A DNA stretch of 64,000 nucleotides. Source: Pseudarthrobacter sp. IC2-21 (GTDB lineage: Bacteria; Actinomycetota; Actinomycetes; Actinomycetales; Micrococcaceae). The DNA is taken from contig NZ_CP139145.1 of NCBI RefSeq assembly GCF_034048115.1, positions 3,100,001-3,164,000 on the forward strand, given 5' to 3'. How positions within the stretch are numbered: position 1 is the first letter of the stretch; each line of letters starts with the position of its first letter. The notes beneath the pieces were generated by a model. That model searched no databases. It was not told the origin of the DNA and saw only the letters and a list, made by a program, of their open reading frames with translations. The position numbers and the translations under genes were made by a program. Positions 29,248 through 44,659 of this stretch are shown piece by piece.

Positions 29248-29718
29248 TTACCAGCGGTAGTGTGCGAAGGCCTTGTTGGACTCGGCCATCTTGTGGGTGT
29301 CTTCGCGACGCTTCACAGCGGCACCGAGACCGTTGGAGGCATCCAGGATTTCGTTCTGGAGGCGCTCGGTCATGGTCTTTTCGCGGCGGGCCTTGGAGTA
29401 GCCAACCAGCCAGCGCAGGGCGAGGGCGGTCGAGCGACCCGGCTTGACCTCAACCGGAACCTGGTAGGTTGCGCCACCAACGCGGCGTGAGCGGACCTCG
29501 AGGGAAGGCTTGACGTTCTCCATGGCCTTCTTGAGGGCTGCTACGGGGTCGCCGCCGGACTTGGCGCGGGCGCCTTCGAGGGCACCGTAAACGATGCGCT
29601 CTGCGGTGGACTTCTTGCCGTCAACCAGCACCTTGTTGATCAGCTGGGTGACCAACGGGGAGCCGTAAACGGGATCTAGTACGAGCGGCCGCTTCGGGGC
29701 CGGACCCTTGCGAGGCAT
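29248..29718 (-). CDS. rpsG: 30S ribosomal protein S7
   Basis: S7 nucleates assembly of the 30S head. The 156-residue product begins [20 protein letters not shown] and contains the S7 core [19 protein letters not shown]. It starts right after rpsL. Confidence 0.98.
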   Translation of the reverse strand: MPRKGPAPKRPLVLDPVYGSPLVTQLINKVLVDGKKSTAERIVYGALEGARAKSGGDPVAALKKAMENVKPSLEVRSRRVGGATYQVPVEVKPGRSTALALRWLVGYSKARREKTMTERLQNEILDASNGLGAAVKRREDTHKMAESNKAFAHYRW

Positions 29719-29719
29719 A

Positions 29720-30094
29720 TTACTTCTTCTCCATCTTTGCGCCGTAGCGGCTGCGTGCCTGCTTACGGTTCTTCACACCCTGGGTATCGAGGGCGCCACG
29801 GACGATCTTGTAGCGGACACCCGGAAGGTCCTTAACACGACCGCCGCGAACGAGCACAATGGAGTGCTCCTGCAGGTTGTGGCCTACACCGGGGATGTAA
29901 GCAGTAACTTCAACGCCACCGTTGAGGCGCACACGTGCAACCTTACGCAGAGCCGAGTTCGGCTTCTTGGGGGTGGTGGTGTAAACGCGGGTGCAAACAC
30001 CGCGGCGCATCGGGCTGCCGTTAAGGGCAGGAGCCTTGGTCTTTTTGACCTTAGGCGTGCGGCCCTTGCGGACCAGCTGGTTAATCGTAGGCAC
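29720..30094 (-). CDS. rpsL: 30S ribosomal protein S12
   Basis: S12 controls decoding accuracy. The 124-residue protein begins (GTG) [14 protein letters not shown] and has [17 protein letters not shown], so both lysines whose change usually gives streptomycin resistance (Lys42/43 region) are wild type. The frame extends 12 codons upstream, but GTG at 30094 gives exactly the family length with a GGAG site before it. It heads the str operon. Confidence 0.97.
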   Translation of the reverse strand: MPTINQLVRKGRTPKVKKTKAPALNGSPMRRGVCTRVYTTTPKKPNSALRKVARVRLNGGVEVTAYIPGVGHNLQEHSIVLVRGGRVKDLPGVRYKIVRGALDTQGVKNRKQARSRYGAKMEKK

Positions 30095-30337
30095 TCTCGT
30101 GTTCTCCGTTGGTTTGATCTCTACCGGCACATTCGGGCGTCAGCCGTCTCTGCGTCGGTTTTGGCGTTGTCCCTGCAGCCTCGGTGTCTTGAAACGTACC
30201 TAGGCGTGCAAAAGAGTGGCATTCGTCGCGCACCTAGCCCGCAACCCGGAAACAAGCTCACACCCAGCATCATGAGAACAAAACCAAAATGATGCTGCGG
30301 CGGCCTTCATCCACTGCCACACAGAACAATTACCAAA

Positions 30338-30367
30338 ATTCTAGCACGGCTTGCTCCTGAGCCTTAA
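30338..30367 (-). promoter_or_regulatory. Candidate rpsL promoter
   Basis: TTAAGG (30362-30367) and TAGAAT (30338-30343) are 18 bases apart; the -10 is extended by TGC. The GTGCTAGAATTTTG core closely resembles that upstream of rplN. The transcript would have a leader of about 235 bases. Confidence 0.6.
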
Positions 30368-30443
30368 TCGGGTGTATGGAGGACGACGGCGGAAGCCGGG
30401 TGCCGACGTCGTCCGCCCCTAAAGAGGAGCGCACGGCTTAAAC

Positions 30444-30510
30444 AGCAACGCGGGGTCACTTTGAGCCCAATCCGAGGTGTGGATCGGGCCGTAAGTGACC
30501 CCGCGTTGCT
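30444..30510. repeat. Nested palindromic element after rpoC (family C)
   Basis: Perfect 18-bp arms AGCAACGCGGGGTCACTT (30444-30461) and complement (30493-30510) enclose an inner stem GCCCAATCC / GGATCGGGC with one mismatch. It starts 8 bases after the rpoC stop and probably acts as its terminator. Only one copy was seen in this window. Confidence 0.75.
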
Positions 30511-30517
30511 TTAGCGG

Positions 30518-34417
<3,900 letters not shown>

Positions 34418-34538
34418 ATGGTCCCTGTTCTCTCTTGTTCTCTAAATTCTGAAGTCTTGGGTGCGGGAGGAGGGAGGTGGTGCACCGGGAAAAGTCAGCG
34501 CGGCGGGGCCGCTTGCTTTTCCCGGTACCCTCACCTAA

Positions 34539-38048
<3,510 letters not shown>

Positions 38049-38364
38049 GAGGGATCCTTCCACAGACCTTCAGGCGTTTTCAGATCTCCCCCGCTGTGCA
38101 CCCTGCGAAATGACTCCGCAGTGCTACCATCCGGTTCCGCTATATGACCCGGGGCCGGGGCCGACCATACAATGACGTTGTTGACGGCACGTTGATGGTC
38201 AGCTGCCAGGCAAAGCCCACCGCTATATGAAGGCTGAAGGTAAACAGGGAAGACGCAAATATCTACGATACGGCAAAACCAATTACGTGTCTACCCCACA
38301 ACCGCATGTTTTGCAAGCACCGATTTTTTCGGCGCAAACACGGCAGCTTTCGTGCAACTCCGGG
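38049..38364 (-). other. rpoB upstream region with duplicated TATAGCGG motif
   Basis: The 316-base gap must contain the rpoBC promoter. The 11-mer CCGCTATATGA (minus strand TCATATAGCGG) occurs twice, at 38137-38147 and 38220-38230. Both could supply a -10 (TATAGC), but neither has a convincing -35 at 16-19 bp, so they may instead be sites for a regulator. No gene is seen. Confidence 0.45.
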
Positions 38365-38841
38365 TCAGAGGGTGAGCGTCACGCCCTGGGCCGTGCAGGC
38401 TCCGGCATTCGCAAAAACCGCGTCCCGCACGGCATCCTTGGTTGCCTGGTCCGGCTCGCCGCCCTTCTCCACGACGGAGGAATGGCTGATCGCCATGGCA
38501 GCCAGCGAGGAAAACAGTGCCCTCAGGTTCCCCGTATACGCGGTCCTTGCTTTCGCTGCCTTGGTGTAAATGTCTTCGTAGGCGTTGGAGGTCGGCTCGC
38601 TCGCCCGGTACTCGGCGAAGAGCGAATTGAACTGCTCGCAGCCTTCCTTGACCTGCGCAGCCTGGGGCGTGGCGGCACCTGTGCTGCCCGTGGCGCGCGA
38701 CGGCGTTGCCTGGGAGGGTGCGGAGCTGGAGGTCACTGCGGTGGTCGGCGAAGCGGAGCCCTCCGGAGCAGGAGCGGTAACGCTGCAGGCCGTGAGGCCG
38801 GCAAGGCAGACGACAGCCGCTGCGGCGAGGATGTGCTTCAA
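38365..38841 (-). CDS. Small predicted lipoprotein of unknown function
   Basis: The 158-residue protein starts at a TTG with AGGGAG upstream and has a signal peptide ending in the lipobox LTAC (Cys19). A Ser/Thr/Ala/Pro-rich linker (about residues 20-65) leads to a small helical domain with two cysteines (KEGCEQF, NAGACTAQG), possibly a disulfide. It should be anchored on the outer face of the membrane. It lies upstream of rpoB on the same strand. Confidence 0.75.
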   Translation of the reverse strand: MKHILAAAAVVCLAGLTACSVTAPAPEGSASPTTAVTSSSAPSQATPSRATGSTGAATPQAAQVKEGCEQFNSLFAEYRASEPTSNAYEDIYTKAAKARTAYTGNLRALFSSLAAMAISHSSVVEKGGEPDQATKDAVRDAVFANAGACTAQGVTLTL

Positions 38842-39088
38842 GATTTTGCTCCCTGTTATCGCGTTGCCCGAGGCCATTGCGTGGCACGAGGCTTTGCCTC
38901 CGCCGTCCACCCTACGCATCGTGGCGGGAGGCTGCACGTCAGGCAGATGGGCAGTTCTCCCCACGCCTCTCCCCACGCCGCGGAATCCCGGCGGCCTTTT
39001 CTGCGTTTTGATTAATGTGTGAGGAGGCTCACGATAGCCTTGGCCTATACGGTACGGGCTTACACGTTAGAGAGCGGAAGAGATCATA

Positions 39089-40288
39089 ATGGGCAACTCC
39101 ATGAACAACACTGACGTTGTTATCCTGGCGGCAGCGCGGACCCCGCAGGGCCGCCTGAACGGGCAGCTGGCCAGCTTTACCGCCGTCGAACTCGGCGCAC
39201 ATGCCATCAGGGCCGCGCTCACGGCGAGCGGTGTGGACGCGGGCAAAGTGGACGCGGTCATCATGGGCCAGGTGCTGCAGGCCGGTGCAGGGCAGAACCC
39301 TGCACGGCAGAGCGCCATTGGTGCCGGCATCGGCTGGAACGTCCCGAGCGTCACCATCAACAAGGTGTGCCTGTCCGGGCTGACCGCGGTGATCGATGCC
39401 GCCCGCATGATCCGCAGCGGTGACGCAACCGTAGTGGTGGCGGGTGGCCAGGAATCCATGACCCGGGCACCCCATCTGCTGCCCGGTTCCCGCCAAGGCT
39501 GGACGTACGGCGCCATCCAGGCCTTGGACGCTGCCGCCCACGACGGCCTGACGGACGCCTTCGACGGCCAGTCCATGGGTCTGTCCACCGAGACCAAAAA
39601 CCTGACCCTCGGCATCAGCCGGACTTCGCAGGACAACGTGGCGGCACAATCCCACCAGCGTGCCGCACTGGCGGCGAAGAACGGCGTTTTCGACGACGAG
39701 ATAGCGCCCATCAGCGTCAAGCAGCGCAAGGGCGACCCCCTGGTTGTGGCCACGGACGAAGGCGTCCGGCCCAACACGTCCATCGAGACGCTCGCCGGCC
39801 TGCGGGCGGCCTTCGTCACGGACGGGACCATCACCGCCGGAAACTCCTCTCCCCTATCCGACGGCGCCGCGGCCCTGGTGCTTACATCACGACAGTTCGC
39901 CGAGGACAACGGGCTCGAATACCTGGCCGTGGTGGGCAAGCCGGGCCAGGTGGCGGGCCCGGACAACTCCCTGCATTCCCAGCCGTCAAACGCGATCAAG
40001 AGTGCCCTCGAGCGGGCCGGTTGGACCACCAAGGACCTGGACTTCATCGAGATCAACGAAGCGTTCGGGTCCGTGGCGGTGCAGTCCCTGAAAGACCTGG
40101 ACTACCCCCTGGACCAGTGCAACATCCACGGCGGCGCCATCGCCCTGGGCCACCCCATCGGAGCGTCCGGCGCAAGGCTTGCCCTGCATGCGGCGCATGA
40201 ACTGAAGCGGCGCGGCCGCGGCAAGGCCGCCGTGTCCCTCTGCGGCGGCGGCGGCCAGGGCGAAGCCCTCCTGCTGTACCGCGACTAG
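39089..40288 (+). CDS. Acetyl-CoA C-acetyltransferase (thiolase)
   Basis: This enzyme condenses or cleaves acyl-CoA at a beta-keto bond. The 399-residue protein has the thiolase nucleophile Cys94 (NKVCLSG), His355 in ALGHPIGASG and Cys385 in SLCGGGGQG. The substrate could be acetoacetyl-CoA or longer beta-ketoacyl-CoA. The ATG at 39089 is used; another lies four codons on. It is transcribed opposite to its ribosomal and RNA polymerase neighbours. Confidence 0.94.
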   Translation: MGNSMNNTDVVILAAARTPQGRLNGQLASFTAVELGAHAIRAALTASGVDAGKVDAVIMGQVLQAGAGQNPARQSAIGAGIGWNVPSVTINKVCLSGLTAVIDAARMIRSGDATVVVAGGQESMTRAPHLLPGSRQGWTYGAIQALDAAAHDGLTDAFDGQSMGLSTETKNLTLGISRTSQDNVAAQSHQRAALAAKNGVFDDEIAPISVKQRKGDPLVVATDEGVRPNTSIETLAGLRAAFVTDGTITAGNSSPLSDGAAALVLTSRQFAEDNGLEYLAVVGKPGQVAGPDNSLHSQPSNAIKSALERAGWTTKDLDFIEINEAFGSVAVQSLKDLDYPLDQCNIHGGAIALGHPIGASGARLALHAAHELKRRGRGKAAVSLCGGGGQGEALLLYRD

Positions 40289-40303
40289 GGCTGGGCGGGA
40301 CCG

Positions 40304-40807
40304 GTGGCAGGGCAACTCGAAAGCGGGAGCGCCGCCGTCGGACGTCAGCGCTTCCTGGCGGACGCGGCGGCGCGCGGTGTGGACGTCCGCATCGTGGAGC
40401 GGATGGCGGCCCGCAGCCTGGAGGAGGCGGCCGGGATCCTGGGCATCACCCCGGCCGACATCGTGAAGTCGCTGGTGGTCAAACACAAGGACGGCACGTT
40501 CCTGTTTGCGCTGATTCCGGGCGACCGGCAGATCTCCTGGCCCAAACTTCGGGCACTGGTGGGCGTGAACAAGCTGTCGCTGCCGGCGGCGGAGGTGGCC
40601 CTGGACGCCACGGGGTACGAGCGCGGCACCATCACGCCGCTCGGCAGCACCACGGCCTGGCCTGTCTACGCGGACGCCACCATCTCGGGCCGGCGGATCT
40701 CCATGGGCGCCGGGGAACACGGCTACAGCGCCTTCGTTGAAGCCGACCAGCTCACCGCCGCCCTGGGCGCCGTCGTCGCCGATATTTCGGATCCCAACCC
40801 CATGTAG
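40304..40807 (+). CDS. YbaK/EbsC-type aminoacyl-tRNA deacylase
   Basis: The family removes mischarged amino acids, usually Cys or Ala from tRNA-Pro. The 167-residue protein has the YbaK domain with IVKSLVVKHKDG and the C-terminal GRRISMGAGEHGYS segment. The start is GTG. It follows the thiolase by 15 bases and probably shares its transcript. Its TAG stop codon is the first part of a family A palindrome. Which tRNA it edits cannot be read from the sequence. Confidence 0.85.
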   Translation: MAGQLESGSAAVGRQRFLADAAARGVDVRIVERMAARSLEEAAGILGITPADIVKSLVVKHKDGTFLFALIPGDRQISWPKLRALVGVNKLSLPAAEVALDATGYERGTITPLGSTTAWPVYADATISGRRISMGAGEHGYSAFVEADQLTAALGAVVADISDPNPM

Positions 40808-40856
40808 GTAGCGCGAACTGTCGTTTTGAGCGCTCAAAACGACAGTTCGCGCTACC
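40807..40856. repeat. Perfect 50-bp palindrome, family A copy 3
   Basis: Twenty-five-base arms (core GCGCGAACTGTCGTTTTGAG) with no spacer form a perfect palindrome from the last base of the YbaK gene's stop codon. Copies 1 and 2 share the arms but have imperfect centres. It lies between convergent genes and could serve both as terminator. Confidence 0.9.
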
Positions 40857-40874
40857 CAGTTGGGCTCAGACGCA

Positions 40875-40917
40875 GGAAAACCCCGCCCAACTGGCTGGCA
40901 GTGGGGCGGGGTTTTCC
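40875..40917 (-). terminator. Terminator after rplL
   Basis: Perfect 14-bp arms GGAAAACCCCGCCC and complement (40875-40888 with 40904-40917) start 16 bases after the rplL stop. The T-rich part is inside the distal arm. Confidence 0.75.
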
Positions 40918-40932
40918 GTGAAGCAGCGTGAG

Positions 40933-41310
40933 TTACTTGAGGGTAACGGTAGCGCCGGCAGCCTCGAGCTGCTCCTTTGCCTTTTCGGCAGCTTCCTTGG
41001 TGACGCCTTCGAGAACAGCCTTCGGAGCGCTGTCGACAACGTCCTTGGCTTCCTTGAGACCGAGGGAAGTGATGGCGCGAACTTCCTTGATCACTGCGAT
41101 CTTCTTTTCGCCAGCAGATTCGAGAACGACGTCGAATTCGGTCTTCTCTTCTGCTTCTTCAGCAGCGCCGCCACCGGCGGGGCCGGCAACAGCAACAGCA
41201 GCTGCAGTTACTTCGAAGGTCTCTTCGAAGAGCTTGACGAACTCGGAGAGCTCGATGATGGTCAGTTCCTTGAAAGCTTCAATGAGCTCTTCGTTGGTGA
41301 GCTTCGCCAT
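40933..41310 (-). CDS. rplL: 50S ribosomal protein L7/L12
   Basis: L7/L12 forms the flexible stalk that recruits translation factors. The 125-residue product has the N-terminal dimer helix [19 protein letters not shown], an Ala/Gly hinge and the C-terminal factor-binding domain ([17 protein letters not shown]). The next gene downstream is convergent, so rplL ends its operon. Confidence 0.97.
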   Translation of the reverse strand: MAKLTNEELIEAFKELTIIELSEFVKLFEETFEVTAAAVAVAGPAGGGAAEEAEEKTEFDVVLESAGEKKIAVIKEVRAITSLGLKEAKDVVDSAPKAVLEGVTKEAAEKAKEQLEAAGATVTLK

Positions 41311-41390
41311 GGTGTGGCGTCCTTCCTATAGGTGGTGCCTGGCGGCCTGGGCCGTTGCCATCGCACCGGAGTCTGGTGGGTAAAGAGAAA

Positions 41391-42002
41391 CTAGTTCTCT
41401 TCGGCAGCGGGTGCTTCGGCGGGAGCCTCTGCACCGTCTTCTGCTACAACGTCAGTTGCTTCTTCAGCTGCAGGAGCTTCTTCAGCGGCGGGAGCCTCGG
41501 CAGCTGCCGGTGCACCGTTCTCTTCTTCAAGCTTGAGGCGCAGTGCGTCAATGATGCGTGCAGCGGCGGCAGCAGGAGCCTTAAGGATGCCTGCAACCTT
41601 GGCGAGCTGCAGCTCGCGGGACTCGAGCGCAGCCAGAGCAGTAACTTCGGCGGCGTTCAGTGCCTTGCCCTCGAAGTAACCGGTCTTGATGACCAGCTGC
41701 TTGTTGGCCTTGGCAAAATCCGTCAGGCTCTTGGCAGCGGCAACTGCGTCACCCTTGATGAACGCGATTGCAGTGGGGCCGGAGAGCTGGTCGTTGAATG
41801 CTTCAACGCCGGCTTCCTTCGCTGCAATGGCGGTCAGGGTGTTCTTGACGACCGAGAACTTGGTGTCCTGGCCGAGAGAAACACGCAGCTGCTTGAGCTG
41901 TGCAACGGTGAGCCCACGGTATTCGGTCAGGACAGCGGCGTTCGATTCCTTGAAATCGTTAGTGATCTCAGCTACTGCTGAAACCTTTGTAGGCGTTGCC
42001 AT
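41391..42002 (-). CDS. rplJ: 50S ribosomal protein L10 with acidic Ala-rich tail
   Basis: L10 anchors L7/L12 to 23S rRNA. The core (LTEYRGLTVAQLKQLRVSLG, SVVKNTLTAIAA) and the C-terminal stalk helix are visible. Beyond about residue 165 the protein ends in an Ala/Glu/Pro tail not present in E. coli L10. It is preceded by a long leader with an attenuator-like hairpin. Confidence 0.96.
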   Translation of the reverse strand: MATPTKVSAVAEITNDFKESNAAVLTEYRGLTVAQLKQLRVSLGQDTKFSVVKNTLTAIAAKEAGVEAFNDQLSGPTAIAFIKGDAVAAAKSLTDFAKANKQLVIKTGYFEGKALNAAEVTALAALESRELQLAKVAGILKAPAAAAARIIDALRLKLEEENGAPAAAEAPAAEEAPAAEEATDVVAEDGAEAPAEAPAAEEN

Positions 42003-42062
42003 AACCCTCCTTCCGGGGATAGTGCCGGTATGCGACGGTCCCCGCTCAGGTGAGCTAAAACT

Positions 42063-42090
42063 AAAAACGCCCCGCGCAGATGCACGGGGC
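42063..42090 (-). terminator. Attenuator-like terminator in the rplJ leader
   Basis: GCCCCG / CGGGGC (42069-42074 with 42085-42090) followed on the minus strand by TTTTT (42063-42067) lies about 60 bases upstream of rplJ. It stands after the likely rplJ promoter and about 200 bases after the GNAT gene. It could be the L10 leader's attenuator or the terminator of the GNAT genes. Confidence 0.65.
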
Positions 42091-42260
42091 TTGGCTCAAC
42101 ATGGCTTATGCCGTGGAGCGTTTGCTTCGTTCACCTGCGCCGGCCGCCCTATGTCAGGGTCCTTCGTCCAGAAACCCACTTGGCCTCCCGCGCACAACTG
42201 CAGAGTTGAGCTGCGCTCCGGAGAATGGATTTCCAACAACCGACGGTCTTTGGTAGTTCA

Positions 42261-42290
42261 AGCTTACGGGACGCCCGGCCGCTCCACCAA
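42261..42290 (-). promoter_or_regulatory. Candidate rplJL promoter and L10 leader
   Basis: TTGGTG (42285-42290) and TAAGCT (42261-42266) with an 18-bp spacer would start a leader of about 250 bases before rplJ. Such leaders usually bind L10-L12 for feedback control in bacteria. The promoter match is moderate. Confidence 0.4.
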
Positions 42291-42296
42291 ATCGCC

Positions 42297-43424
42297 TCAG
42301 CTGACGCTTGCCTTCAGGCTCGGCAGTTCCTTCTGCCAGATGCCCGTCACTCCCGCCGTGGTGAAACCGAGCTGCTGGTTGACCGTCAGCAGGTACCGGT
42401 TCTCCGGCGCGTTCCAGGTGTAGATGACGCGGGCGTCCGGAAACTGTTCGGTAAGCCGCTCCATATTGGCCACCTTGATAAGCAGGCCGAGCTTGTTGCC
42501 ACGGTGCTCCTGCAGCACCAGGGTGTCGTCCTGGAACACCACATCCGGCCGGTGGGCCAGGACACTGATCGTCGTCAGGCCCACCAGCGATCCGCTGGCG
42601 AGGTGCTCGACGGCGGTGACCACCGTGCGCCGCCCCTGCGCGATGGTGACCTCTTCCGCTTCCCGGAGGATTCCGCCGTCGAACACCATGCCCTGTTCAA
42701 TGGGAGTCTCCAGGGAAGGGTCGACGGCGGCGCCCGCCAGGTTCTCGAGCACGGCCACCGCTTCGAGCCACTCATCCGGGCAGCGATCGGTCCAGTGGTG
42801 GAGCCGGTAGCGGCCGTTGTTGGCTTCCTCGGCTTCGGCCTGCAGATCGGCGACGAGCTTCGTGTCCAGCGGAAGTGCGCAGGAACTGAATTGCTCGATG
42901 TGCTGCAGGGTGTATCCGGTCTTGCGGGCAAACTCGACTTCGCGGCTTTCCAGCGGCACAAAGCCCTGGCCCGAACCCGGCACCAGCTGGGCCTTCTCGA
43001 ACTCGTGCAATGATGCCCCCGGATGGTTGGTGTCCACGAGGATGAGCGTGCGGCCCTCGCTGCGGGCAAGGTGCTCGGCGGCCTGAAGCAGCTGGCGGCC
43101 CACACCCTGCCGCTGGAATTCAGGCAGGATATCCAGGGTGAACTCCGCCAGGTCCAGGTTGTCCGTCAACGGCAGGGCGATGTCCACGGCACCAACGATC
43201 TCGCCGTCAACCTTGGCCACCAGGATGACCTGCCGTTCGTAGGGATCGGCCAGCTCCAGAAGCTTTTCCAACGGGGTGTAAGCGAGGTCATCACTCCCCC
43301 AGGTCTGCATCCTGACTTTGCGGCCCACCTCCACCGCTGCCAGGAAATCCGCTGCGTCCGGCGCGTCAAGGCTATCCGGGATCCACAATTGCTCGATCCG
43401 CACGTCTTTAGCCATAAAGGGCAT
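42297..43424 (-). CDS. GNAT acetyltransferase, double domain (first of a pair)
   Basis: The 375-residue protein has two GNAT-like halves. The N-terminal half shows an acetyl-CoA loop (EFQRQGVGRQLL, near residue 105) and the C-terminal half a second one (EHRGNKLGLLIK). It is a paralogue of the gene just upstream: both carry DRCPDE/Q, a QEDTLV/QDDTLV strand and EHRGxKLGLL. The start chosen overlaps the upstream stop (TAATG); an ATG three codons on is also possible. The substrate is unknown. Confidence 0.82.
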   Translation of the reverse strand: MPFMAKDVRIEQLWIPDSLDAPDAADFLAAVEVGRKVRMQTWGSDDLAYTPLEKLLELADPYERQVILVAKVDGEIVGAVDIALPLTDNLDLAEFTLDILPEFQRQGVGRQLLQAAEHLARSEGRTLILVDTNHPGASLHEFEKAQLVPGSGQGFVPLESREVEFARKTGYTLQHIEQFSSCALPLDTKLVADLQAEAEEANNGRYRLHHWTDRCPDEWLEAVAVLENLAGAAVDPSLETPIEQGMVFDGGILREAEEVTIAQGRRTVVTAVEHLASGSLVGLTTISVLAHRPDVVFQDDTLVLQEHRGNKLGLLIKVANMERLTEQFPDARVIYTWNAPENRYLLTVNQQLGFTTAGVTGIWQKELPSLKASVS

Positions 43425-44536
43425 TATCCCAGCCGTTTCTGCCATTCACCCTCATAACCAGCAGGCTTGAAACCAAGCAAAGTATTGATCGCCAGCATAT
43501 GCCCGTTTTCCATGGCATTCCATGTCAGCACCGACCGCGCCGCCGGCCACCGCTCCTGGGCAGCCGTGAGGTTCGCGGCTTTGGTCAGCAGCCCGAGCTT
43601 TCTTCCGCGATGTTCCGCGGCCACCAGCGTGTCCTCCTGGAGGATGCTCGCGGGGGCGGCCGGCCGCCAGGTCAGGACCGTGTAGGCCACCAGCTGGCCG
43701 GTACCTTGATGCAGGGCGGCTGCGACCTGCGTCTGGACCCCGCCGCGGCTGTTCGACTGTTCGTCATGCCGCACCCTTGCCGGGTCCCAGTCCTCAGCTT
43801 CCCAGCCGAGTCCGGCCGTGGGTACATCCGTGCTCATCCGGTTCCGGAGGACCGCGTATTGAGCCACGAGTTGGTCCGGGCACCTGTCAGCCCAGGCCAC
43901 CATGCTGTAGCCGGCCGCCTGCCGGGACGCCGCTGCTGCCAGATTCGTCAGATGGTCCGGAGGTACGGGAAGCGCCAGGCGGCTTGCCCGTTCGACCTGC
44001 TCCAGGCTATAGCCGGCAGCTACGGCAAAAGCGACTGCGGGGTCAGCGGCCGGAAGTCCCCCTGCTCCGGACTTTGCCGGCACAAGCCGTCCGGCCCGGT
44101 CCACCCGTTCCGGCGGCACTTCACAGTAGCCGTCCAGCGACGTCCTGCCCTTCCGTATGGCCACGGCTTCCACGTGTTCCAGCAGCCGGCGTCCCCAGCC
44201 CTGCTGCCGGAAGGCGGGCGCCACCAGGACGTTAACGGACGCCGTGGTGGTGTTTTCGCGCAGGGGCAGTGTCACCGAGCACGTGCCCACCAGGTCAGTG
44301 CCCTGCCTGGCCATGAAGAGCTGCCGCTCCGTGTACTCGCTCCCGCGCCAGTATTCGAGGGCCTCCGCAAGAGTCGGGCATCGGTCCAGGTTGCCCCACT
44401 TCTCCAGTTCGGTGGATTCGAGCAGCGCATGGCACTCCCCGAACTCCGCGGCACTGTCCCGGACCTGGTCGCTGAAGGGATTGCCGCCGTCGGGCGTTGG
44501 CTGGATGTCGACTCGGGTGATCGCCAGCGCTGTCAT
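43424..44536 (-). CDS. GNAT acetyltransferase, double domain (second of a pair)
   Basis: The 370-residue paralogue of the next gene has acetyl-CoA loops at FRQQGWGRRLL and EHRGRKLGLLTK. It lies upstream of its partner and their stop/start codons overlap, so they are co-transcribed and translationally coupled. A GTG directly before the ATG is an alternative start. The pair interrupts the rplKA-rplJL cluster. Acetylation of a ribosomal protein is a tempting but untested idea. Confidence 0.82.
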   Translation of the reverse strand: MTALAITRVDIQPTPDGGNPFSDQVRDSAAEFGECHALLESTELEKWGNLDRCPTLAEALEYWRGSEYTERQLFMARQGTDLVGTCSVTLPLRENTTTASVNVLVAPAFRQQGWGRRLLEHVEAVAIRKGRTSLDGYCEVPPERVDRAGRLVPAKSGAGGLPAADPAVAFAVAAGYSLEQVERASRLALPVPPDHLTNLAAAASRQAAGYSMVAWADRCPDQLVAQYAVLRNRMSTDVPTAGLGWEAEDWDPARVRHDEQSNSRGGVQTQVAAALHQGTGQLVAYTVLTWRPAAPASILQEDTLVAAEHRGRKLGLLTKAANLTAAQERWPAARSVLTWNAMENGHMLAINTLLGFKPAGYEGEWQKRLG

Positions 44537-44584
44537 CACCCCAGCCTAGCTATGCGGCCGGGTTAGTCGACTGAAACTTAAGGC

Positions 44585-44616
44585 AAAAAAGCCGCCCGGC
44601 GCAGTGCCGGGCGGCT
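44585..44616 (-). terminator. Terminator after rplA
   Basis: Perfect 11-bp arms (44590-44600 with 44606-44616) with a 5-base loop are followed on the minus strand by a run of T. It lies 44 bases after rplA and insulates it from the GNAT genes. Confidence 0.9.
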
Positions 44617-44659
44617 TCTTCGGTGTGCCGGACGCTTCCAGCGGAGTCTCTGCTGAGGA

